From positions 62,001 through 126,000 of the forward strand of contig JBAMDO010000051.1 in the NCBI GenBank assembly GCA_037074765.1: a DNA stretch of 64,000 nt, in the 5' to 3' direction. The position numbers and the translations under genes were made by a program. The notes beneath the pieces are model-generated. The model worked only from the letters and a program-made list of their open reading frames with translations, was not told the DNA's origin and made no database searches. The number at the start of each line of letters is the position of its first letter. Within the stretch, counting starts at the first letter, position 1. Below, in pieces: positions 24,728 through 35,284 of the stretch. Origin of the DNA: Mansonella perstans. Its lineage: Eukaryota; Nematoda; Chromadorea; Rhabditida; Onchocercidae.

Positions 24728-27700
24728 TTAACTACGCGAAAACTCATAACTGTTGAAAATCTTCATGAAAATTCTAAGTAAAATTTTAACTTGCAGTGAA
24801 TCAAAAGGCAAAAATGTACCTTCAGCCACCTGATTAAGCAAATTCACTTCATCGCAGCTTAACTTTAACATTGTTGCCAGAACAGGTATCAAACGACCAC
24901 GTTCATTAGTGACTTTTTCTGGTGCAATAAACTAGCAAAAATCAAAAATCAAAATCCCTTCTCAAAACATTTAGGTAAGTGTTGATACTGTCATGTAAGC
25001 ATGGCAATATAGCTACTGAATATTGAATACTATATATATATAAATTGCATAGCTATAACATAAATTATGTTTCAAAAAGCTGTCCGGAGAGATCGAGTTG
25101 GAACGTGAAGTCATAAAGCAATACTGTTTCTATGAAGAGCAACACTATATGCATCTGCGGAAAAAAATTTAGTATCTTATGAATACACTACATATAGAAA
25201 ATTGTAGCAGGAAAGTACATCATATCAAACATGGAATGAAAAATCAATAGCCCGCTCAAATCATGTTTAAATTTCACTTACCTTCATGATAACATTCTTC
25301 AAATACTCAGTGTTCGCCAGATGATTTTCACGCTCCCGATCACGTTCCATTCTTCGAATCACTTCTTTCAAAAGTTTCGTTTGCTCTATCAATCTTGCAT
25401 TCGCTGCTTCGCTTTCATTCAAAAGCTCTCGCGTATGCTCTAACTAAATCACATTTCAAATAAAGCTAAACCATATTATGTTTTAATCAGTTGGATATTT
25501 CATAAACATTTTCTTCTTCAGAAATGCCTTTTACTGAATATTAATACATCCTTGTGGGATCTAAAAAAATGAACCCAAATCATATTAAAAGTGTAATATA
25601 AGCTTAAGACATTAAACCAACTTCTCGTAATCCAAAATTAGATGAAATGATTACAAGTTTTCCGAAAAAAATGTTCATTTACTTCGTGGAACAAGATAAA
25701 ATATAATCGGACATATAATCGCTAAAGTATAATCGAACTTGTCTGGTAATCATTTGAGTAACACCCGGTCGTGTTATTGAACTATCTGGCTGATTCCAAA
25801 TATCAGTTATGATCGATTCTTCCGATTCTCCATAAATCACTTCCTCTAGTGACTTTTCATCGCAGTTCTCCTCATTATCATCACTTCCTGCATCCCTGCC
25901 TACTGCATCTGCTGTTTCTATTGAAGGTCGAATCAGGTAGGCGCTACAATAGATATTCTTATACAAATTATTAGTTCTAAGTGAACAGAACTTATTAAAA
26001 AAGTGTGCTATAAAACCAAAGATTAAAAAAAAGATTTTATCAATGATTTCAATATTATTTATGCCTTTCATTTTCAAAATCAATCGACCATGCTTCATTT
26101 AACTCGAACAGAACGGCAAGTTATTCTAAAAAAATAACAATAAGGCTAGCACTACCCACTGCATTTAAATAGCTTTTAATTTTTTTAAAAAATCTTCACA
26201 CCTGGATGACAGAAAGTCTTTGGAAGGTTTTTTTAAGTGAACAGAAACATTTTGCTCAGCAACTGTTGTTTGAACCTTTTCCATTTCTTTCCGTCGCAAC
26301 ACTTCTTCATCCAATGTATGCCTTAGACGTTTAATTTCTTCTTCTAGCCTTTCGCGTTCCTGTCGTGCGGTCATCAACAAATTTTCCTTTTCTAAATTAT
26401 GTGAAATGGAACTTGCATCAATCTGAGCCAAAAGTTCATTATTCAACTTTGCTTCAGAAGCAAATTGTAATTCGAATTCTCGTCGTTGCTCCGACAACCT
26501 GGAAGTATAATGTACAAAATGTTTGAGTTTTATTGTGACCGAAATTTTTTATTGTTTTCGCTGTTCATTTTAGCGATTCCTACCGAAACAAACAACAAAA
26601 GCAATGTTTAGGATAATGAAGAACTACTCAAGTAATATTAAGACTAAAAGTGAATAGGATAACTTGCTCCTTTTTATGAGATTCGGTGGCAGCAGTGAGC
26701 TGTCGTTGCAAATTCGATATTTCGGTGGAAAGTGTTCCAGCATGTTCTGATGAAGAATCAAGTTCGCCTTGTAACATTCGATGTGAACTACTGGAAGCAG
26801 TTAAAACTGTTACGATTTTGAAAGTGCAGGTACCTAAGAAAATGTCAGCATTCAGAGAAGGTGGCTCAAATAAAGCCAAAATGTACAGCTAAACGCTTAC
26901 GTCAAACTGTCAATTGTCTTCTTTTGCTGTCGAATCGTTTCTTCTAATATTTCAATTTCTCCTTTCACACGTATATCACCATCACCTTTCTTCCGTTCCA
27001 AAACATAAAGGGCTCGGGTCTATAATTATGATTTCGCCAATCCATATAAACATGAAATCTTAATTTGAAAAATGGAGTTTGAAATCTTGGAGTGTTAATT
27101 TGCTGGTTCAATTCGATCCGATAATTTCACCTTGAAAGTTGAGTACTCTTCAGAGAGATCATCGAGCTGTCGTTGTAATGATTCACGTTGAGAACAAAAT
27201 GATATCAGCTGCCGATTTAATGAAGCATTCAGTGCTTCCAAATCTCTAATCTTCTCCTCATTTTCTCTAATTACTGTCATCAATTGATCTCGTTCTCTGT
27301 CTCGAGCAGAAACCTGCTTCTGGAGTTTTTCCGTCAAATCTTCTCTCTCTTTTTCACGTAAAACTAGTTCCGCTTTTGTTTCTGAAATGAGATAAATAGT
27401 TGCAACAAGTATTTTAGTTTTCGTAACAACCATTTTATACTCAGTATACATTTTGACAAACACCTGACATATCATCAAATTTTGGAAAAAAGACCTACCT
27501 TCCAATTCTTCCTTCAAATTTTTGAGAGCGGTATTCAATTCCGTAATATTATCATTAAGGAAAGTTTTTCCTTCACGAATACTGCTCATTTCCTTCATCG
27601 ATGCCTCCAATTCTGTCCGCAGTAAATGTTTTTCGAGATTTACTGCTTTTAGCTCTTTCTGCAGTCGTTCAACCGTTTTCTCAAAGTCAGCCATTTCTAA

Positions 27701-29668
27701 TGTGATCACATTTTCCACACTCTTTTTCTGCATTTAGTAGAAAACATTATTTCATTATTTAAGACTATATAAACCACGCTTTAAGTTTCCCAGGTCCAAA
27801 TGGACGAATGCAATAAGATTTAAATAATCCCAACTTCTAGTCAATAAATAAGCCAGATGCAGAAGTTTGACTTCAAAAAGCTATTCCATGTTTCCTCAAT
27901 AAAAAAACCATTCATTTTAAAACTTCCATTCTTTCGCATCTCATTCCGATGAAGAAACTAAATAAGAAAAAGAAATAATCAACCTCTTTGTAAGATTCGA
28001 GCTGTGCATAAGCATCATCCAATAACGAACGCAATTCAGCCACTGTATATGCTAATCTTTCTTTTTCTTCTGTTTGCTGAAAGAATAATGTGCAAATCGA
28101 TTCATGATAATATTTGAAAGCCTGATAACATAGGACTCATCGGAAATATTCGGAAAGAAACTGACTTTGATAAGATACCTTGTCACACTCTTCTGTTTGT
28201 TTCCGAAGCAAATCCTTCATTGAAGCCAACTCGTTTCGTAACTGAACGAGATGGATAGGAATTCCATCATTATCATTCGATTCATTTCTAAGCTTATTTA
28301 ACTCGACTTTTCTATCCACATCCTGAAATATCACTCTTTTAATACCTTGCTACACATCGCAATCTTTCAAATTTTCGATTTCTTTTTTCTTCCTCTTAAA
28401 GGACTGCGGATGAAGAAGTACTCACTCTGTTAAATAGCATCTTCTATTAATGAAATCTCGACTCGAATTTCACTAGTATTTAACTGAAAAACATTGCAGT
28501 TTTACCTGCAGTTCTTTTAACTTTGTTTTTAGCTCTTCAAACTGTAGCTTCAATTCCGAGCAATCCATTTCTAGATCATTACATTTCTGAAAATTTTAGA
28601 TGTCTTTTTTTGTCTCCTGTTCCTTTGAAGGTTAACTTTAAGATTACTTTCTTGGTGAGGAATCCTCTGTTAAATGGCTTATCTGTGGCAATGCACGTAC
28701 AACAGAATGAAATAAAAAAAACTCCTAGTGTTCTGAAATATGAAAATACATCTAAAGTAAATCATTCTTCCAAATGTAGCTGATAGTACTGATGAATGTT
28801 CCCATATGCAAAAGCATAGATATCTCGTAAGCATTGAAGATATTAAATCGTTATTTATACATTTTCAACTACTACCGTCAAATCTCAAAATTAACTTCAT
28901 TCAGTCGTAGAATTTCCCTTGTTTTTTCCGTACTTTTCTTTTGCTCACCATGCAGCTTCTCTTCAAATTCCTGAAATAATTTAAAACATTGAACAAAAAT
29001 CATTTGAATAAATATCTTGGCAGTGAATATAAAATTAACTGCAACATGAACAGATCAATTTACTAGAGTAAGCAGCACAAATGGTAAAGGAATAAAAAAT
29101 ATCAGTGCTGTTTTAAAAAATCTGAAAGTATAACATCAACACTAATAGAAAAGGTGCAGTTATGGTAATTGAATGGTAATTAAATTTGTGTAATTTGAGA
29201 TATGAAATTATCTAACGGAATATCAGCATACAGTGGAATTCTTCTGCAAATTTGCCAATTCGATTTTGAGCTTTTCATTTTCACATTTTGCAGTTTTCAA
29301 TTTATCAATTTGTTTTTTGACAAAACGGATCAAATCATTACGTGAGAGATCGTCGATCTAAAATTTGTTGCTTTTAATCTAAAGCTTACTTGATATATTC
29401 AAAATTTGATTCCAAGGAAAAAATGATGAATAGTACAAACGGATCATTAAAAGGAGTCTCTATAGTAATCTATCAACTAATGCTTTTTACAAAAAACAGA
29501 TTCTTATGTAAAATTTAATTATGCTTTTCATGCATAACAACAGTGTGACTAATCTCTTTCAAACTTCCATCACATAGGTCCCAAGTTGAATCTTTCAACA
29601 CTAACCTTTGATCGTGGTGTAGTAGCTCCACTGGTTGATGCAGTCACATCTATCAACGTACCACTCAT
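24728..29668 (-). CDS. gcc2: GRIP-domain golgin, GCC2/GCC185 family, about 720 aa
   Basis: This is a long coiled-coil tether of the trans-Golgi. Exons in order are 29668-29606, 29357-29232, 28970-28896, 28586-28506, 28322-28179, 28076-27984, 27727-27499, 27381-27131, 27019-26901, 26790-26664, 26488-26202, 25943-25739, 25443-25282 and 24931 onward. The N-terminus after MSGTLIDVTAST carries the GCC2-type motif LSRNDLIRFVKKQIDKL. Heptad-rich coiled coil fills the middle. The C-terminus has the GRIP region: LLNESEAANARLIEQTKLLK, then ENHLANTEYLKNVIMKF (with the conserved Tyr) and ERGRLIPVLATMLKLS. In the family, GRIP binds Arl1/Rab GTPases. The exon starting at 26488 uses a weak acceptor (GTCGGAG); the stronger one at 26498 is out of phase. 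After VAEG the end is unsure: reading on stops at 24728, or another exon follows. Confidence 0.88.
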
Positions 29669-29762
29669 TTGCCTCAATTTTTTTTCTAAAACTCGCAAAT
29701 CACTCGAGCCACGTGCCTCTCATTTGCCTCAATTTCTTCCTGAAATTCGCAAATCACTTCGA
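29656..29762. repeat. 55-bp tandem duplication covering the golgin start codon
   Basis: ACGT..CTCATTTGCCTCAATTT begins at 29656 and again at 29711, with about 85% match over the unit. Copy 1 contains the golgin ATG (29668-29666 on the minus strand). Copy 2, upstream in the transcript, contains a matching ATG at 29723 that opens a 7-codon frame (MRGTWLE, stop at 29700). Confidence 0.85.
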
Positions 29763-29930
29763 TTTTCTAAACCGCTCAGAATAACAATAACAGAAGCAGA
29801 CAATGCAAAATAAATTATTTGCTTCCCGCAATTTGAACCTGAACCAGGCGAAGGTAAAGATGAAATTATGCAAAGCGTGAGTTTGTAACAGTGAAAGATT
29901 GTGAGATGAACTTGTCTTTTCTTATTTCCT

Positions 29931-30055
29931 TGTCCCTCCCAAACACCCTACTGAAAGTCCCTCCCAAATACCCTATTGAGAGTCCCTCCCAAATACCCTA
30001 CTGATCTCTCCCAAATACTCTACTGAGAGTCCCTTCCAGATACCCTACTGAAAGA
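29931..30055. repeat. About 25-bp tandem repeat, five imperfect copies
   Basis: The unit is close to AGTCCCTCCCAAATACCCTA followed by CTGAG. Copies drift by point changes and one is shortened (about 30001). The run is C-rich on this strand, unlike its AT-rich surroundings. Confidence 0.85.
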
Positions 30056-31248
30056 GTGGAGTTTTTGTCTATTGTTCAGATTAATCTTCATATTGGCAGG
30101 ATCGCAGTGTGAAATATTCGAAACCGTGATGAAGCAAGACAAAAAACGATCAGTGGTCAGACGTTATGTTATCGGCATCCTTCAAAGGAAGTAGTGTACA
30201 TCCTGGTATTTCCCTCTGCCCTTAGTTAGTGATAAATGATTAATAACGAATCTGCCATGTGATCTACGGATGCGTTTACATTTTCGGATATGAATTTAAA
30301 ATTTGAAAATGCCAGGTGGTAATTCGTAATTTGTTTGTTAACTAAGTTAAATAACGAGAATACATGAAATAGAGTGTTTGTAATTGATTCTTAAATCTAA
30401 TTAAGGTACTATTATCACGGAGACAAAGAAGCAAATCTCTAAAGTGACAGTTTATTGCCATCTTTCCCATCTTCAATTCAACTCTCTGCAACAATTCCGT
30501 CACTGACATCAGCAGTTTTGTTGCAACGGAAAACTTAATGCCTTTTTATGTAAAGCAAAAAAATATTTCTATTCAGTAGAATAAACTTCCTACCCTTCCA
30601 CTCCTGTCTGGGAAAGTTATTTCTATATGATAAAATATTGAAAGGAACTCAAGCATACGTAGTTTTCATCTTCATATCAGTCTTTACTATCAGAACAAAG
30701 TATTGAGAAAATAATTTTCAAAGAAAAAAACTGAAATAGACAAAATTGAAAAGGAAATTAAAAAGTTAATAAAAGCAATAGAAATTTGGCCATTGAAAAG
30801 AATGAACAGAAACATTTGTAGAAAAGAGATGAATGATTTCAAAGAAAAATCACTATAAGAAATGTTTATCAGACAGTTGACTAGTAACTTTTTAGGAAAT
30901 TATCATTGTAGCTAAAAACCCGTATAACCTTATCGATGCAGCTAGAATTGAATCAATCAACATATGAAAAGTGGAAGCTAGCAAAAAACAGAAAATATCA
31001 GTTTTTAAAAGACTAAAACTTATTTTTGGACTCACTTCGTAAATTATAAGACTCTTTAACTCTACCACACCTAACTTATGTCTAATCCACCAAATTTATC
31101 CCCAAATTCACTAAAAAATTATCATCAAGTAACTACACTCCACTAACTACATAACTACACTAATATATAAAGTAATAATTTTGCACATACATTTCAGAAG
31201 GCTAGAAAGCATACAATACCTGGCAAATGATTCTTGAAAGAACAACAG

Positions 31249-31324
31249 TTTTTTTTTTTTTTTTTCTTTTTTTAAAGAACCATTAAAAAAACTTAATTGG
31301 TTAAAAAAAAAAAAAAAAAAAAAA
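31249..31324. repeat. Poly(T)/poly(A) inverted pair
   Basis: T17-C-T7 at 31249-31273 and A22 at 31303-31324 flank a 30-bp centre that itself contains AACCATT...AATTGGTT. The whole could fold as a long A:T hairpin. Confidence 0.7.
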
Positions 31325-31478
31325 GACAGAAAAGATGAGTTAGGTTGGGAAAATAATACTTGACTTTTTTGTGCAACATGAGCTATGTTTGTTATAAAAG
31401 GAATCGAACAAATAAGGAACATGATATAAGTATTCCATAACTGACATGATATGTTAGTATTATCTGTAAGGCTCTCAT

Positions 31479-34400
31479 TTAGTCAACAGTGATCTCGTGA
31501 TGGATGTTGCTCGAATTCAAAATATAATTCATAATGTCGATAAAGGCAACAGCAGCCATAATATGCTGATTGCAATCAACGATAAATAGACACTGATCAC
31601 CAGATGATAACAATAGAGCGATCCCTTCGTATACGGTGTGAGTTGGACGGCCAAACGGTGGAACCGTATAAACATTCTAGAAATCACCACACCATTTCAA
31701 TAAATCAATAATTATTTTTTCGTTATTTTTTGACTAAGTTTAACGGTAATTCTTATAAATCATTATGCTAAGATGGCTTGTAAAAAACCTATTTTAAAAT
31801 CAATCAATTTCATTTATCTGTTAAGTTATATTCGCTATAAAACTACACAGTGAGCTTGGCTATCTTCCTCAAGAATCTACGAAAATTATCAGTGCTCTTT
31901 AACGGAAGACTTCGTTAAAAGTTCAAAAACTAGATCTGAAATTAATATATCTAAATGGATTATGAATACCTCTACAGGCACATCGACAATTTCTAGATAA
32001 TTGTTGGAGTGCTTTATAAGCTCACGCATGATATCATTTTTGCTGATCTTTCCGAGCATCATATTGTGCTCATTAACCACAGCAATGCTTGATAATTTCC
32101 CTGTTATAAGTTTGTCAATCACTTCGCCGCAGCATGCGCTATTTGTGGTCTGCAACTATGATTAGATAATAATAAATTTAACAGAGCAAAAGTCGTTTCA
32201 ATCAAACATCGTCCATTACTAATCACGCTTTTTCTAATCCGGAAAAAAGAAAGCCAACAAAAATGAAAACTTATGGACAAATAAATGGAGGAACAACTTT
32301 GAACTTCAGAGCATGCTCCCTTTCTTTGAAAACTGCGAATTCAAAATTCACTACTAAAAATTAAACATTTGGTTTGTGTTATAACAGCAAATAGGTTAAG
32401 AACTGAAAATCTTTACTTTTCTTCTTGACGAAATTGACAAATTTTCATCTACTCTCTTACTTGACAATTACTAAAAGCCCATATTTTAATGTCAGCAATT
32501 TGAAAATGGAACTGGAAATGACAAAGACCAACCGTAACAATATCCTGCCATGTGCCAATACCGGAATCGAGCAATGTTCGGTGTGTTACATGAGGAGCCA
32601 ATGAAAAACTTGGCTCTATCTAGAACACTTCCGACACACAAGTTTGACAAATTTTACAAGATAAGGAGAAGTAAGAAAGCCGGAACAAAAACATCTGATT
32701 CAATCTTAGTGGACGAGATATCGAGAGCTTCGGATAAATACCACTCCCTATTCAATTGGGTTTATTCCCATTTTTTTTTTTACCGACAGAAAAACTTCCC
32801 ACAAGAATAGTGGAAAAGTTTTCACAAAAGCGAAATTTCACTTACCAATTTGATAACAGTTTCACAAAAAATTCGCCGCAAAGATAAGATATAGAGAATA
32901 TCAGTGAACAGGTCATTTTCATCAGTTTGAAATATAGGTATACGATGAACATGATTGAGGCAAAACAACCTAGCTGCATCCCATACACTGCATGTAAAAG
33001 TGAAACATGAAATAATAAAGAAGAGATTTTCGGAATGATCAGAAAAAGCCTTAAAAATTAAAATGATTTGACAAATAGCCAGAATACACAGTTTATGATT
33101 CTCTTATCAATTCTACTATCGAATCGACTACAGTAAGAAATTTGAAACAACGAAGGCACTAACGACATATTAACGTTCGCAGTGATAAGTTTTTTCTTGC
33201 CATATGCTTCGATGAATTCGCGAACTGGACGGTTACCTATGTCAGAATCGATATTGAGAGTAAAGATGACCGCACGAAGACAATCGGTAACGGTTAGCAT
33301 ACCTATCGGGTTATATGCAGTTGAACTGATTACCATAGCTGCATCATGGCCCGACTGATAGAGAGCTAAGAATGATTTACACATCTGAAATCCATTGCCT
33401 CGATTAGATGAGATTCTGCACAATGCTCGCGAAAGATGAAAATCTTATTACTTTCGAATAAAACTTGTAAACAACTCATAATATCAATAATTATCAGCAA
33501 ATGCTGATTACTGTAAATTCAAAAAATCACCGGAAGATCACCGTCAATCAGTAAAGTTGATCCATGAATGGGTGCTAAATCGTAGCATAACAATGATCGC
33601 ATATATTGCTTGTAAGGATCAGTGTACCTATCTATAATGTAAATACAGAAATTGACAAATACATTCTGAAATTTATTATAATTTTTTTTCTAAGTTCTTG
33701 GGAAAGCTGTGGGTCGGAAGAAGTGGAAAATCAGAAAAGTAGAATATCGAGAGCCACCGTTATCGAAGGATAGTAAGGACTATGCCAATGATATCATCGT
33801 CTTTTCTCGACTTGAACGCCCTCGCAATATCGACTCCCCTGAGACTTTTGCAGAAGGTGACCTTCATTTTTTAATCTTCTGATTTATACAGCTATTTATT
33901 TTGCACAGAGTAAGGACACACCAAATGCAGCAACAATCTCCAGTTGACGTTCCCGAGATTGGCGCAGTATCACATAATCCTAAATTATGCTCTTCCTTAA
34001 GTTTGAATAAGTTTTTCGAATTGTATGGGCTGTTTAGACTAATTATCATTTGAAATTACTAAAATGTAAATGGAATTAAATTTAAGTTCCAGAAAAAAAG
34101 ATCTTCTCATCAAAATAAAGGTTTCTTTCAGGATCTGTATAAATAATAACTAAGGTTGTGACCGCATAAGATAATCTTGATTCAATCTCTTCACTGCTAG
34201 GACCTTTGACAGTTAAAGCATGAAGAGAGCGATTTACTTAATTCTATATTCCTTCTACCGTGAAACAAATGGGCTTCTCATAATCTTGGATTCGCATTCT
34301 TGTTCATAAAAAGTCAAAGTTTGGCCTTTTTATATTTACTAGAATTAAAATTGGAAAAAAGATTTTCCCAAGAAAAGTTAGAAAAAACGGATCTAAATAA

Positions 34401-35264
34401 AGGAGAAAAAAAAAGAGAAACGTTTCCGGTGTTCCAATAGTTTCTTTTTAGTGCTTGCGCAAATTCACTCACAAAAACATCTCAACTCTTTCTTCCGCTA
34501 GCCAATCGCGACAAATGCAACTGAATTCTTTTAATAGTGTCTGAATGACGAATAAAAAGCCAAATTTAAATTTCGAAACTTTGATGGAATCTTTTTTATA
34601 CTATAGGAGGATAAACTTTAATAAAAATCTCGCAATAACATTTATAACTAATGGAAGTTCATGGACTCAAGTCAAAGGTCATATCCACCCATAACATGAA
34701 TGTTAATGCTACGAACTTCAGTCCCATGAATAGAGACATTCTAATAGATTCATTAAATGTGACTCAGTAAATGTTTCGAATGAAATAACATTGATAATAT
34801 GAATATAAATATGCATCGATAGATTGATTAATGGAGTAGATAAAGAGAAGACAAGGTATAATAAACTATTTTTTCATAAATAGAAAATATCTATCACATG
34901 TTATTTACCTTTTCCGGTCTCAATAATGGCTTATACTGTTCATCCCATTCTTTCATTTCAAAGAATTGATTGTCCGTTGAAATTTTATGTCCGCCAACTG
35001 AATGATTTGCTAATGAACAGGCTAACCGATGACATGGAGGTACCTGATGAGTTAACAAATATTTCACTCCATTTTATTATAAGGTCTAGATGGGAATATT
35101 AGAAAAGTTGCAGAAAAAACGCCATTCACTTTTTGGAAATTCTTTCGCCATTTAACGAACTGATTAAGTTCACAGGGACGGACTGAATTTTTACGCAACG
35201 ATCCGCCATCCTTCGACTGAGCCGAATCAACAGAATCGTCATCATAACGACAATAAACATTCAT
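31479..35264 (-). CDS. aakg: AMP-activated protein kinase gamma subunit, divergent, 422 aa
   Basis: The regulatory, nucleotide-sensing subunit of AMPK. Exons in order are 35264-35130, 35043-34909, 33979-33922, 33631-33531, 33384-33152, 32987-32846, 32619-32533, 32149-31970 and 31676-31479. Every junction is in phase, giving 422 aa. After about 90 unconserved residues, four CBS repeats align with AMPK gamma. CBS1: YKQYMRSLLCYDLAP ... MLTVTDCLRAVI. CBS2: NHVHRIPI ... ILSLRRIF. CBS3: LLDSGIGTWQDIV ... GKLSSIAVVN ... SKNDIM. CBS4: THTVYEGIALLL ... FIDIMNYIL. The CBS1 Thr-Asp and CBS2 His-Arg of the nucleotide sites are kept. The CBS3 Arg (usually RRISALPVV) and the CBS4 His-Arg (usually VHRLVVV) are replaced, as GKLSSIAVV and DQCLFIV. 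This resembles the divergent AMPK gamma class seen in nematodes. Confidence 0.9.
33694..33882 (+). other. Open frame antisense within an AMPK gamma intron, RT-like motif
   Basis: A 62-codon plus-strand frame without an ATG lies in the intron between 33631 and 33922. Its composition is less AT-rich than its surroundings. It reads KDYANDIIVFSRLERP near its centre, which recalls the YLDDIIVFS motif of Ty3/gypsy reverse transcriptases with the first catalytic Asp changed to Asn. There are no other RT motifs. It could be a small retroelement relic or coincidence. Confidence 0.2.
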
Positions 35265-35284
35265 AACCAATGTGATACAGATCA

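Larger units (their letters stand above)
29763..31478. other. Intergenic region upstream of the golgin
   Basis: 1.7 kb between the golgin start and the 3' end of the AMPK gamma gene, both minus strand. It holds the 25-bp repeat array at 29931-30055 and a poly(T)/poly(A) inverted pair at 31249-31324. No gene is seen. The golgin promoter should be here. Confidence 0.55.

Noticed and set aside
26540..26579. A 40-nt exon-like block between golgin exons
   Set aside because: It would fit the stronger acceptor at 26498 but needs the preceding exon to end in another phase through a very weak donor. The model with the acceptor before 26488 is simpler.
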